A stretch of DNA of 64,000 bases from Quillaja saponaria (lineage: Eukaryota > Streptophyta > Magnoliopsida > Fabales > Quillajaceae), in assembly GCA_029379385.1 (NCBI GenBank), contig CM055606.1, forward strand, positions 17,881,142 through 17,945,141, in the 5' to 3' direction. Position 1 is the first letter of the stretch. Every line of letters begins with the position of its first letter. Both the position numbers and the translations under genes were made by a program. This document shows, one piece after another, positions 47,692-61,015 of the stretch. Below the pieces are notes generated by a model. It saw only the letters and a list, made by a program, of their open reading frames with translations, searched no databases and was not told where the DNA came from.

Positions 47692-49923
47692 TTGATGACA
47701 GGGATATGATGAATTGATAAAGAAACACTATTTCCTCAAAAAATTGCTGTTTCAAGTGTAGTATTTGTTCTTGTTAATTTAATGTTCGTGTGTTGCACTA
47801 CAGCTTGGGCTTGACACACCCACCAATTGTAGTCTAAAGAGTTCTCCTAATTCTAGTTTCATTCTTAATTATTCAATTAGTTTATTAAGTTTTTGTGAAA
47901 CAGATCCACTAATATTTGATGCCAATTGAGGGAAATATTCAGGTGAGCTTCTTCTTCTTTTCCCTCTGCACCAGAATGATAACACATACCTCAATTTGAT
48001 TTGCATTTAAAACTTGATAATGAGGACAGCTTACATGATTACATCACAAGTAATCCATAAATAAAGAGCACAAACCAAGATTTAAATGGGACAACATTGA
48101 TAACATGATGAAAGTAAACACTACCCACTACAAGAAAAACCTAATATAAAACCATTGTAGGACAAATAAGTGGGGATGAAGTACTTATTAGTTTATTAAC
48201 AAAGTTGAAAAAGAAGCAAAACGTTGCCCTTTCCTAGTACCAAGTGAATAATGTAGTTTGATAATATAGCTACAAGCCTAAGGAGTTAGTATATTTATTG
48301 TGCCTTAGAAAATGACTCCTCCAACATGGCATTCTCCTCTTTTTGATGCCTTCCATCCTACAATCCCTATATGGGAGTTGATACCTACCTATGTTTGGCT
48401 TTATACTATTTCCCATTATTAAAAAATAAACCATGATTATTCTTTATCTTTTCTTTATGGTTAATTATTAAATTCTTACAATTGTACACTGATTATTGAG
48501 CTAATAATGCAACCAAATATGCCAATTTGGCCTAGTCCTCAATTATATCTGCATTTTTAAAACAAGGTTGGAGCTCCATAATTAATGTTGTTGAACAATC
48601 CATCATTCAAATGGGTCGGGTCGGTGTTACTATAATCAAGGATCGTGATTGATCCTCTGTTTTCTTGCTTTTATATTGGCAGTCGGCAGAGGCAGAGTCC
48701 CAGACCCAATGAGTGACGCCCTGTGATGCTGAGAGATAGAGATGGCCGATTAAAAATCCCACTCACACAACGCCAGCATCCTGTGTGTGTGAGTAAGCGT
48801 GAGAAAGACAGAGAGAAAGAGAGAGTCTGAGACTATAAATTCTTGGCAAAATATCGATGTGAAAAACTTCCATTTCTGGCAGGGCGTGGTTTTAACAAAA
48901 CCACTGATTCCCATGCTTATGTGTCTTTATAATTACCCACCAACCTTTTAATCCCTCAACCCCATAAAGCTCTTCCTTTTCTCTGTCTTTGCCTGTCACT
49001 TTCTCTGCAAATCCATGGCCAAGTTTCAGGAATGTTAATGATGATGAAAGGCAGTCTTAGTGGGAAAATAAAGAGTTAAAGCGTAGTACATGGTGTTAGG
49101 AAAAAAAAAAAACTAATAAGTACAGGGAAAAGAAAAGCCACTAGTAAAAAGGAGAATGGGGGAGACACTTTTAGCACCGTTCACTAGTCTTTTTGTTTGC
49201 ATACTGGGATTTCTCGGCTAGTGATTTTGGTTTTATTAATATAGTCTTGTCTGTGTCTAACTAAAGCTTGAATCTTTTTGGATGGTATAGACCAATTTTG
49301 CTGAAATATTGGTCCAAGACACAAATGTAAAGGAAAAAAATGAAGAAAGCCTAAAAAGGAACAAAAATATAAAGCTTCTTTGTTCTGCTGTCTGAATTCT
49401 GATTCATGCACCTCTGGTCCTTTTGTTCATGACCTTTTTTGAAGGTCTCTTTGCATGTCGTTTTTCTGAGCTTCAGTGATTCATTTCTGAGAACTAGTGG
49501 AAGGAAGAGCGAGAAAATCGGGGGAAAAGTGAGCTTTTTTCCATTTTTGTTTCTTAGGTTTCTCAGTCTTTTAGCAATGGAGGTCATAGAGGTTTAAGAA
49601 TAGAGGTTTTAGTGGACTTCTGGTTTCTGGGTCTTTCACAGTGTGGAGGGTTTGACTGCACTAGTATTTCCCTTTTATTCAATAATAAATTCTAGAACAG
49701 CCCTAAAGAAAGTTACAGTTTTTAGCTCAGTAGTGTAGCTTAAAGGAGATTTCAATCTATGGCGGTTTCTGGATGACACCCAAAATTTGTCCAGATGAGG
49801 TGAGTACCCATTCTCAAATTCTCTTTACTGCTCTCACAAGCAAACAAATTTCTGAGCAAGAAAAGTTCTAATTTTGTGTGATTTATTTTCTTTGATTTGC
49901 AGTGGGAATTAGAAAACTGAGTT
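47692..49923. other. Intergenic DNA and long 5' leader of the FLZ gene
   Basis: No coding gene. A GA-rich patch (48790-48830) runs into a possible TATA box (TATAAAT, 48834-48840). If that is used, the FLZ leader is long; it contains a 5' UTR intron (donor GAG|GTGAGT, intron 49800-49902, acceptor TTTGCAG) and a six-codon upstream reading frame. Confidence 0.45.
49759..49776 (+). promoter_or_regulatory. Short upstream ORF in the FLZ 5' leader
   Basis: ATG GCG GTT TCT GGA TGA lies in the exon before the 5' UTR intron. If transcribed it could lower translation of the main frame. Only position and frame support this. Confidence 0.4.
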
Positions 49924-51109
49924 ATGCTGAGGAAGACATCCAGAACAAGTAGGCAAGCTAAAATGGCAGACTCTGGTTCACTACCATCTCCAACTGAAAA
50001 ATACAAAATCCCATTTCATCTTTCTTCATCTCCAAAGTTGTTCACTAATTTCACATCATCAAAGGGATTCTCTGAAACTGAGGCTGTAATAAGCCCAACT
50101 TCCATACTCGATACCAAACCTTTCTTTGGTTTAAGAAATCCATTTTGGTCTGAAGCAAATGTCCCCAAAACTCCAGAATCCGAAACTAGACGCCATTGGG
50201 ACAAATTAGAATCAAAAGGCATTGGCCTTGCCATTGTTGATGCTCTGATTGATGAGAAACATGGTCCAGAACCATCAAAATCAGAAAGCCGAATGGTTCT
50301 CTTTGGATCCCAGCTAAAGATTCAGATTCCTCCCCTTCCATCCTCTGTTCCTTCACTCTCTGAATCGCCTAGATCTCTTGCTGATTTTGGTACCAAAACG
50401 AAAAATTCTCAATTGGGTTCATCCTCCTCCAGCTTATCTCAGTCTCCGATGAGAAAATCCGGATTTAGGTTAGTGAATTCCGGTTCAGAAACCATAAATT
50501 CTAGTCAGGTTTTCACTGGGTGTCTTTCTGCAAGTGAAATGGAAAGCTCTGAGGACTACACTCGCGTGGTTGCCCACGGGCCTAACCCAAGAACAACTCA
50601 TATATTTGACAACTGCATTATTCAGAGTTGTTGTTTTGGTGTTGGATTCTCTGAATCGCCCAAAGAAAATGGGTTTCTTACGGATCAGTCAGGCTTTCCC
50701 TCTGACAGTTTCCTAAGCTTCTGTTATAATTGCAAGAAGAATCTTGAGCAAGGAAAAGACATTTACATGTACAGGTAAATATATTTCCTTAAATGGCATA
50801 AAAATTAGATGGTTAGATTCTTTGAATTTATACAAGTAAAAGTATGCTGGTCATGCATAGGAGGGCAATAGCCTAAAAACTAAATTTGATATTGCTGTTC
50901 TTTCTAGCTTCAACGGTCATCTTGCTTTCTTGCTAGCTATTGCTTTATACTTTTGTTTCATTCAATTTCATTTTTCATATTCTGCTACTATATAACTTTT
51001 CAGGGGAGAGAAAGCATTTTGCAGCAGAGAATGCCGATGCCAGGAGATTATGTTAGAGGAAGGGATAGAAAATTTGGGAGCTGATGATGTTTATGGGTCA
51101 TGTTCCTGA
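49924..51109 (+). CDS. FLZ-type zinc finger (DUF581) protein
   Basis: Plant FCS-like zinc finger protein; the family binds and modulates SnRK1 kinase. Exons 49924-50774 and 51004-51109 join in phase 2 to 318 residues. The first 230 residues are Ser/Pro-rich and disordered, with typical family phrases (SLPSPTEKYKIPF, KPFFGLRNPFW, KGIGLAIVDALIDE, DYTRVVAHGPNPRTTHIFD). The FLZ domain near the C-terminus reads FLSFCYNCKKNLEQGKDIYM followed by GEKAFCSRECRCQEIMLEE, with all four zinc-binding cysteines in the Cx2C..CSxEC pattern. The intron splits the domain, as is usual for the family. Confidence 0.93.
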
Positions 51110-52412
51110 TAGTTACCTAAACTTAGCTCCAGTCTTGCTTCAAAGACGTTTCTGTAAGGTAGAAGGAATAAGGAATATGAAAGACTGAGATATTGGAGAT
51201 GGTAATTTTGTTGAAATTAATGATAGTTAAGTGATTGTTGTTGGGTTTTTCCAGTTTCTTGGCTTCCAAAGTTTGTTGTGATGATAATATCTGGACAGAG
51301 CTTAGATTATTGTCTTTGTTTACTGTTTAGTACTTTATGTAAAAGTATGATTTCCCATACAGGACGACTGACCTCTTCTGAGATAGATTCTTGTCCTTTT
51401 TCCTTTTCAACTCCTGTTGTTTTAGCTGTCCTCTTCTTTCGTACTCTATTAAAATTTAAAACTCATTTTTGAAGTCATGCCAAAATTATTAATTTTTTTT
51501 TGGTAAGATGCCAAAATTATTTTTAATGACCTAAATTTTATTCTTATTACAATTAGTTTATGCTCATATGACAAATCAATCGGGTTATGCGTGACAAAAC
51601 TCCTGACTTAAATATTTAGGTTAAATAGTTATAACAAATCCACATGCAAATATTATTTTTCTTTTTCTTGGGCAAGACTTACATGAATATTAAACTAATC
51701 AAATTCATAGTTTTACTTTTAGTCCTTCTTTTAAAAAAAAATTCAGTCTTCATCAGAGAGCAACTGCATACCCGAACTAGTCCTCTTTATAACTAGGTAC
51801 ACAAAGTTCTATGTCTGTCTCAAGCAAAAGACCAACAGACTACTGACCAAACAAAAGAAGCCCAAAAGACTATTTGGGGCTTCCAAAACAAAAAACTCGT
51901 TAAAGGGTGTTAGATTTTAAATATAAGGCTCAAATGGCTAGAAAGGTGTTGTTTTAAATAGAAGGGGTTCAACTTCAATTTTTACTATCATCTCATGCTG
52001 TCTTTTATGCTAGCTGGCATAATTGGACTACAATCGGGTGTTCAACATTCAGCTTTTAATCAAACTTAAAACCGAACATTGAACATTCAGTTTTTGTCCC
52101 AATATAAAACCAAGTGTTCAACATTCAGTTTTCAATCTCCTTTGCAAATAAAGTTTCTAAAACCTCTCATTCAAGCTTTATCTTTAAAAACTAATACCCT
52201 TTTGAACAGTTGTTCTTTCAAAAGCCTATATGACGAGCGTTATCAAATATATACATTTCTTACTTCTTTTTTTGCTAGGAATATACATCTCTTACTTCAA
52301 AGCCTTTTAGAATACATATTCTTATATAAACTCCGGTGGGTTGTTTCATTCTAAGATACAATGGTGGTGACGTTAAGTTTGGGTCTGAGGGAAAAAAGAA
52401 AAAGGAAAAAGA
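51110..52412. other. Intergenic DNA
   Basis: The 3' UTR of the FLZ gene continues to about 51470. The rest is AT-rich. Three short repeats of (T/A)G(T/A)TCAACATTCAG(C/T)TTTTNA occur at about 52038, 52080 and 52110. No gene was seen. Confidence 0.45.
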
Positions 52413-55400
52413 ATGGTGGTGACCTGGACCTTGGTTGCTACTCTCCATTTGACATTTGTCCCATTAATTTCACTTCCACTTCTTATCTCTGTGCCAATCG
52501 CCGGAGACCTCTTAACTCTTACCGATGGAAATCATAAAAAATCTCGCCGGAAGCTTTCGGGAAAAGAAATGTCTGTCTCAGTTCCTTCTTCTCTCCGGCT
52601 TGACACAGATGACGAGCTATTTCTAGATACCAGTAGAACTGGTATGTTTTTGTTTGATGATTAACTCATAGATGTCAGTTTTTTATTACTTTTAATTTCT
52701 TTTTTTGTTTCAAAAGTTATGCATGATGATGATGATGAGACTTGACGAGTTGTTCAGAACTTATTGGTTTTATCCTGGTTTGTTGGTTGCAAAATCATTT
52801 TGAATTAGGATTACTTACAATTAATGAATGATTCAAGTGCAAGTTTAGGATTTTTTTAATTTTTTTTTTACATTAAATAGTAATTGGTTGTTAGAATTTA
52901 ATACTAAATGCCATGATCTTTGGAGGATTTTTTTAGTTTAAGCTTGAAATACGAGAACTTGATTGAACATTTTTCCTCGTGTCCTAGTATCCACGAACTT
53001 CAAATTTAGTTGATAAATAGAAGGGCCACTTTTCGCTTGTCAATTATGATGACCCTGTTGAAGGCATTTTATCAAGGATCTTGTTGTTCACTGTCATTCT
53101 GAAACTAACATGTTCTTGACATTTTAGTTCTGGATGAGTACTCAGGCTTACTGTGCATGATTGGATTCAGATGTAGGAAAAGGGGATATGTCGACAACAG
53201 ATATGGAGAGAAAAAAGCCTTCTCTCAGTAAAACAGCTGCACGCAAGAATAGATACCATTACCATATGAGAATTGTCAAATGCTTTGGGGTGGATATGAC
53301 CCTGGATAATGTCACTGTTGCTATGGTATATTTTGTTCAAGGTGTTTTGGGACTTGCGAGGCTTGCTGTCACTTTTTCCTTGAAAGATGATTTCTGGATC
53401 CTGCTGAGGTATCTCTTTTTTGTTTTGTTGTTTGGTTTGCTGTAATAGATACGTTGCAGCATATATCTCGTAAGTAGCTAATATAGTTCAAATATACTGG
53501 ATGTATGAGTTTCTCTGTTTTACTTGTTCTAAGTTGTACCCAGAGAATCGTGGATCTTTCCTGATGGTATTGCATGCATATTGGGTTCTATAAGCACAAA
53601 TTTTCCTGGGTTAAAATTCCAGAGAAAAAATTGTAGCCTTTCTGTTAGGTTGTCCTCGACCTCTTTGGTTATAATCATTTGCCTTTAACATTACTTTTTT
53701 AAAGGACTGACAAATTATATGTTGTTGATTAGACTGATGTCAACCTCTTTATGGGTTCATTAGGTGCGAGTCCTTCTACTGAATCTCTTTTTCCCATTCC
53801 CTTAAAATTTGATGGCCTTCTTGTACATTACTTTTTTTTTTTTTTCATGTTCAATCCTCCCTTAAGATAAAGTTTCAGTATTTGTGTTAAATAATTAGAT
53901 CACACCAGCAATTCTGTTCCACTCTTTGGTTATCAAGAAGGACCTCATACCTAGTTCTATCAGGGCTTCTTGGTGCACTCTGATGTAGTTGGATGGCAAC
54001 CTTTGTTGATAGCAAGTATAGTGCTGCTTTCTCCATAGTTGTTGGATCTCTTTCTGTTGCCTTCTCAGATGTTGTGAGAGCTTCTTTATGCCTTCTTGGT
54101 TTACATTTTCAAGGATAATTTAATTGTAATAGAAGCTTTTTCCTTTATGCTGTATATGCTGCACTTGATGTGCTTCTTTCTATTAGTAATGTGGATTTGT
54201 AATTCGATGTCATTTAAAGTTTTTTTCTGAATGAAGCAATCATTCAGTATATAGAATTATGAAGAATGTTATCTATCCCAGCCATGAACACAGGGATCTG
54301 TATGCTGTGTGCCATTTTAGAATGGTTCTTTTTTCCAGGGATATGGGCAGTTTGGTGAGGCACCAGGATTAAAAATAGGCTTTATCTCTTACAAAAATAA
54401 TTGTTGTGTGATGGTTAATCTTGTTTACATTTACAAGTAGCTGCATTTATACTACCTTATTTGATACAATGGCAAGTTTTTATATGTGCATATTAAGTAG
54501 CTAGAGAGGATAGATCTTCAGAGTTTGCATATTGGCCATTCTATGGGCTACAGTCGAAGATCCCACCATAATATTTTCCTCTGACTTCATATGTATCTGT
54601 CAACATATGTTTCTGCACTGGCATTTTAGTAAAAGACTGGTTTGTTTGTTCTGACTACTCTTAAAACAGCGATTATGATCAAAGTATAGACCCATGAACT
54701 TTAAGTTTATGAGTTAAAAATTAAAATCTTGGTAAATTAAATTTTTAATGTGAATTATGTCTCAATTGCCTATGTCTCTCATCCCTCCTCCCTTCGTTTT
54801 TTCTCTCCCACAGACTCACCCAAACACAAACCGAACACACATGATCTTTTTCCCTTACTGCTTATCAGAGACGCTTAGTTATTTTTTATGGGAGAAATGT
54901 TTAGTTATTATATCTATGATTTTTCATTTGATTGGAGTCCTTTACGAATGGTGTCAGAAACTGAAGTATAGTTTAGGTTGTAGATTCAATGGTTGTAGAG
55001 AGGGCTCGAGGTGAGTCACAAAAGTACTTCAGGATCTTTTACAATCATAATGTTGGGGTTCCTCAGCTTTTGGAGGAATTGTTAGTTCCTCTGTTAGTGG
55101 GTCCTTGGTGGATGCTTATGGTGTAAGGTAATGAAGGGGGGTTTTTTTTGAGTAAGCAATTTTCCTATGACTGGTGATCCATCTAAATATCCCTGCTGTT
55201 GACATTTAACATCTCAGGTTTGTTTTTGGTGTCATGGCACTGCCTCCGCTGATAACATCTGGACTCTGGAGTTGCTGTTCTTCTTAAAGAACAACCCATG
55301 CTTCGTCCAGGAAGGGGGCAAATTCTTCCTTGCCAGTCCTGTTTTTTTTCAAAGCTCAAAACAGAACATTATTCAGTTGTGGGCCGCTGTGCGGCAGCCC

Positions 55401-56750
55401 AATGTATTTCTTCCCTCATTGTTTATATTCACGTGGCAGGTAACACCACAATTGGACTTTGTCATGTTCTACTTTACGTGTGTCCACAGTGTATTCACAA
55501 TCCTTTACTTTCTTGAATGAATTTCATCTCTTCTTTCTACTTCTTTCTGGTGTAAGACCAAGAATTTCTAGGATGTGTAAACCTGTTGCATCAATTTCAT
55601 CACTCCTTGGTGTTGGACTGTATAATGGGGTCTTAAAGAGTGTTCCTTAGCGGAAGATATTTCTTGCGACATCCATTACTGGTTCAGCTCTTGGGATAAC
55701 ACAGGTTTGTGATCATTTTCTCGTATGTCGTCTTACTGTCTTTCTGTTGTAATGTCCTATTTTTCCATTGTCAGCTTTTACTGGTTACTGAACTGAATTG
55801 GAAGTTGGGTATAAGTGATGAGTGGTTTGCAATGGGTGATTCCTTGATTCTTACGGTTTTGGGTCAGGTAATTATCATTATTGCTTACCCGTTTAATTCT
55901 ACTAGTACTTGTGAGAACAAATGTATCCTCTTATCCCTCTATGACTTGGTTTTATATTTTGGGTCTCATTTTGTATTGCATTCATTTCAATGCCACTTTG
56001 AAAGGATGAAATATTTGAGTCAGTATAAAGAAGGAGTATAGCAGAAACCCTTCTTTGGCCAACTGCTTGCCAGGAAGGTCTTTTGGCTTCCTAGACATAT
56101 TTCTTAAGAATTGTTGACTCAAAAAATAAAATAAAACAGTTTGGTCCCATTGGTTTTGGAACACAACCAAGAGTTATATTCACACCTTTCTTATGGAAAG
56201 TTTGAACTTGAAAAGGAACATAAGCCAATTATAATTTTTGTCTTTTCATGCCCTATCGTCCCGTGATATCATTTGGGTCTTAGTCTATGTTACTTAAGTC
56301 ATCAATACATTATACATTCCACATGGTATACTATCACAATCACAAGAAGGAACTGCTTTTTTTTACCATACACAGAACTACTTTATTGCTTTGTTTTTAG
56401 TAGAATTTGTCCTGCAGTTATGACTTGTCATGTTTCAGGCTTCTCTCATGCCGTGGTAATGTCAGCAAGATTATGTCCAGAAGGAATGGAGGCAACAGAT
56501 TTTGCAACTCTCATGTCCATAACAAATGGAGGGAGTGTTCTTGCCTCTTGGGGGCCGGATTGATAGGTGCCAGTTTGACTTAGCTTTTTGGTGTTACTAA
56601 GGACAGATTTGACAACTTGGCCCTTCTTGATAATCCTCTGCGATCTCAGTTCATTGTTGCCCCTGCCTCTCCTTAGACTACTTCCGGCAGACGATTCTGA
56701 TGTGAAGTTGAAGGAGAATGCTGAATGTTGAGATGAAATCTAGCTGACTC
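52413..56750 (+). pseudogene. Folate-biopterin transporter (FBT family) pseudogene
   Basis: Relic of a major-facilitator folate transporter closest in pattern to the plastid FBT. Recognisable pieces: possible leader exon 52413-52635; about 53172-53408 (NVTVAMVYFVQGVLGLARLA); 53748-53770 (QPLYGFI); about 53955-54078 ([28 protein letters not shown]); 54975-55127 (VDSMVVERA.., FGGIVSSSVSGSLVDAYGVR); about 55218-55470 ([35 protein letters not shown]); 55580-55706 (SLLGVGLYNGVLKSVP); 55777-55868 ([20 protein letters not shown]); 56439-56700 ([18 protein letters not shown]). Lesions: TGA after LSGLLGAL (53985), single-base insertions near 55025 and 55041, TAA near 55048, TAG at VP*RKIF (about 55648) and frameshifts near 56455 and 56550. 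It cannot give a full transporter. Confidence 0.9.
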
Positions 56751-59700
56751 TGGCTGTTTGATTCTGCTTCTCATTAGGTTAATGTCTATCACCCCATGGC
56801 TATATTCTGCGAGCAACGAAACCAGTTTTGCTCAAAAGTTGAACACAGATGTATCTTACAAACATGAGACTGAGACGTTTTGTAAATACTACCCTATTAT
56901 TATTAGAGAAAAGAAAAGCACTCAATGTGATCATTGTATTGAACCTAATTAACACCATCAGAATGAGTTTATAATCTTCACACTCGAGTAGATTTTCTAT
57001 TTCAACTATAATTGCATTATGAAAAAGGGTATAAATGGCTAATTCCATGTGAAGAAGGGCTGCATGTCCACGCAATACTCTCTCTTGCATTGCATGCGAC
57101 TGTCCTCCTCTTGTAAAAGCTAGCTCATCTCAATTTTAGGTAGCTGATTAATTATAGTCACAAAATGACTTTCTTGATCTTTTTGGCTAAGATTAATTGA
57201 CTAGAGGGTAAAGCCACAAATGCGGGTACCTTATGGGATTTCAAACACAACCAAACCTTTGGTTTGTTTGAATAAGAGTAAGGTTCTTGTATATGTAACG
57301 ATAACGAAACATAGGCTAGCAATACCACAATAATCATATGATAAATTAAGGAAACACAAATCTAAAACGTTAATTGTAGAATCCTTCCAATCCACAAGCA
57401 AGAAAGGGAGTAAACTAACCTACTTCAAGGGGCCATCTCAGACTTTGACTCTTATGGCGGCCTCTCATGTGGCGGGTGGATGGTCCAGTGAGTGCACATG
57501 GTGGGGTCTCTGGCCATGTTGTTCATCCAATGTATTGTCATGTCTGCTCTTTCTTGTTCCATTTAATGTAGTTAGTGCTAAGAAAAATTAGTACTAAGCT
57601 TTAGACACTTTAATGTGATGCTGACTCATACTCGACTATGTATTTTTTCAAATAAAATTCGAGATGAACTCGTTTAAAATAAATCGATTTCGAATAAAAT
57701 GAACACAACATTCTCCCAATAATAGAGTAGAAGTTGAAATAAATGTTTCAGTCCACTGATTGAGGCTGAGATAATACACCCAAAACCATAATTATGTGCT
57801 CCACAGAATTTTTTTTATAAATAAAAAACAGAAAACTTTCACAATTCCACAACCAATAATATGGAAATGTTTCTAGTAATTTGTTCTTATTGCAATATCT
57901 TGAAAGTTATTGATTCCCTTTGTATATAAAATTAATTTGTTCATTAGCAGACACTGCAGTTCAATAGAAAAAATAGACACAATTAACTACAACATTTTTG
58001 TTTTCTAGCCATAAAATATAACTCAATTTGTTCTTCATTATCATTATCATTTTATTTGAAAGTTGAAGTTGTGAGATAAGATTTTGGAATTAAATTTCAA
58101 AGACTTCAAGTTGTGGCAAGTGCTAAATAATTGATGGCAAAAGTGGAAATGAGAGAGTTGTTGGATAGGAAGAGAAAGATACCTTATTTGGAAGGAAAGA
58201 AGTGCAATAGAATGCATGTGGGTTGCCATGTGAAGGGTCATTAATATTTCTTAACAAACCCTACCTCCTAACAAATTCTTTAACATACATCCAAGCTAAA
58301 CCCATGTGAGAAATCATTGACTCTCGAGAACAAATGGATCTAGAACTATATATATATAAAAATAAATAAAGTTTACGTGATAGTATAAGAATATTTAATT
58401 AATACTTGTACTGTGTATATCAGTATATGATAATACAAACTTACTCTTAATCCATTTTTGTAATATGTATATATGATGCGCGAAGCAAAACTTTTTCCCA
58501 AGATATATATCCAATTTCCTGTAGCAGAACACAGAAAAGTAATCTTGTCCAAATTACAAGTTCCTGGACAATAGTGTTTGGACCAATTTGTGACACACTC
58601 AGACAACATTAAGAAACACTACTTGTGGCCATTGAAATTGCTGAACATCTACCTAACAATGACTCTCATGTTTGGAATGCCTGACAATGATATATTGGAG
58701 GTTTACTTGACCGAGAAGTGTGTACAAAATACATGGTGTTGGGGGCCTCTTCAAGTTGAAGAATCAAACCCCACATGCTTGGCCATGGCTTGTCTGTTTG
58801 GTGTGGACCTAAATATATACACCAACATTTGTTATCCAATCCTAAATCGTCACTAAAATCATTACTAAAAAGTTTTCTTGTGAATATTTAAATTAAGAAC
58901 TCGTAATAATATAACAGTTTCATAAGATACATCTTTAGTTTCTCCTTAAATATATGTGGAATGTCCCACACACACAAATACAAATAATATATTACATACA
59001 AAATCTAATACATATCTTTCAATTTCAAGACTTTTCTCTATCTAAGGATAAATAAATATATACATATATTGCATCTCTTTCTTTAATATTTGTTTGTTTT
59101 TTTACAAAACTTGATTCAAGTAATAAGACAAATTGAATTCAACGGTTAAAAGAATTTTGTAATGTTAGAGATTTGAACTCGTAAAAAAATACTTATGTAG
59201 AGGTACAACTACGAAACTCAAATAAGATTAAACTCACATCTAATAAATATATATATATATATATATATAGGTATGGATACTTTTAAATGAGTCTAATCAG
59301 CTAAAAAATCAAGTTAACCCCGTAGTGGGTCCCCATAAGCAATTAACTAGGTCTAAATTTTTTAATTTGGAGAAAAAACATAAAGCAAGAATGCATTATC
59401 ATGATTTGACCAAAATACAATGAACCAAACACCCAATTAATTAAGTTTGCGGTTTGATTGTTATCAAGACTTCAAGAGACACCCTTTATGTGTAGCTAGA
59501 TTCATCATCATTACACAGAAACAGAAGAGGGTAAGATGCTTACCTTTCAATTTTTTATTTATTTTTTACAAATATATTCCTGCAAACTATTTTTTCACAA
59601 ATAAATAAACTGAATGCATGTTAGGCAATAAATAAATAAACACAAATTGAATGCATGCCTTGTAGTAATTTACAAGACAAACAAAAAGAAATATTTGTCA

Positions 59701-60325
59701 AATCATCTTGGTACTAAACCATGATTTCTAAAGTCAACCAAACGACACCAAAAAAAATAGTTTATTGTTGGCAATCACATTTGAGACTATGGTTTGGAAT
59801 TAAAAATTAAACCAAACTCGCCCTAAAATTATAATTTTGGACAGAGGGTCACAATCAATATATTTGAGAGCTTTGCCAGGGATTATATCAAGTCAAAATT
59901 CAATCCAATTCGAATTTGTTAAAATTTCACATAATTCGAATTAGTCAAAATCGGATTTAATTCCAACGTGATTGAGTCCATTTTCAATTAAGTTTCTTGC
60001 ATTTTTTTTGTCTAAGTATTTCTACATGATTATGTATTTTTCTTAGATTGATTCAAACCCGACATCTGAACTTAACATATCTTGATCTATATATTTTGAA
60101 TTCAATACAATCACAAATCATTAAATACATTAAAATTTTGATCCTATTAGATGATCAGGATATCGGACAAAAAATCGTCATTCCCATATCTTCAAATGCA
60201 TGATGAAGAAATTCTATCACAAAAAAAATAGTATCTCTAAAAAAAATTGTGGTTTATTTGTTGTTATATAATGCCAAGGATCTAAAGGGATTGATTAAAT
60301 TTCTTGGAGCTTTCAAACTCTGAAT
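56751..60325. other. Gene-poor AT-rich DNA
   Basis: No gene was supported. Short frames (58578-58856 plus, 58373-58609 minus) have no recognisable features. The stretch 57420-57560 is less AT-rich but not recognised. A segment around 59560-59840 resembles 61740-62010 (TATATTCCT(G/A)CAAA.TAT, ..AAACCAAACTC(G/C)C), so both may be copies of one small element. Confidence 0.45.
59246..59269. repeat. (AT)n microsatellite
   Basis: Twelve AT units. Confidence 0.9.
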
Positions 60326-61015
60326 TAGGAGCGTTCATGGCTCGAGCCAATCTGATCAAACCAGTCTTATATGTACAAACGGATTGGATTGGTCTTAACT
60401 TTTCTACTAATGTTATTAGATTAAAATTGGTTCAAAAATTCAAAAGTAAATAATTATCCCACTTAATCTAATCTAATTCAATAATTTATATATATTAATA
60501 TTTTTTAAAATTAATATATCTCTATAAAATTATAAAATTGCTGTGTGTTAAGTCAGCAACTCACTAACTAACAGCCTAATTAAACTCATTGTGTATTGGA
60601 GTTCTATTTTAGATCATCTGATTTATTGGTACTTTTTGTGTTTGTGTTGATAATGAACTTGCAAATGAATATAGGTTATTACTGCATCCTGGTTATATTT
60701 TTTAAAATATAGGATCACTTACTAAAGATTAATTAAAGTAGGTATTAATTGTTGTTTAAAATATATTATTACATTTTAGAACAGTTTGTTGTTATGCAAT
60801 ACATGTTACTTAAGCAAGTGACTTATAAAATAATAAGTCGAAATTTAGATCTAATCTGATCAACCTAATTCAATTTATGATTTATCATTGGACTAGACTG
60901 ATTCCAAATTATGTATAAATTGTATTGGTTTTAAAAAAATAAAATTAATTGATTAGTTGAATTGGATCATGACTAACTTTGAAACTGAACTAATATAACC
61001 CCATGAACACCCCTA
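60326..61015. mobile_element. hAT-like non-autonomous element
   Basis: The left end TAGGAGCGTTCATGGCTCGA and the right end ..CCCCATGAACACCCCTA are inverted repeats of the TAGGGGTGTTCATGG type common in plant hAT-related MITEs. The interior (about 690 bp) has phrases such as AATCTGATCAA and GGATTGG and no coding capacity. A clean 8-bp target duplication was not seen. Confidence 0.6.

Larger units (their letters stand above)
44840..47700. repeat. Second copy of the three-gene GNAT cassette
   Basis: The segment from about 44840 to 47700 repeats the order of about 41500-44704: A (minus), B (plus), C (plus), including shared non-coding flanks such as the CAAACAGAAGTAGCTAA block before gene A and the A/B and B/C spacers. 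The coding parts are highly similar; the spacers differ by insertions (the AT array in copy 1, a 33-bp minisatellite in copy 2). Confidence 0.88.

Noticed and set aside
58578..58856. 92-codon plus-strand frame in the gene-poor region
   Set aside because: No ATG at its beginning, no family pattern and no splice-supported partners.
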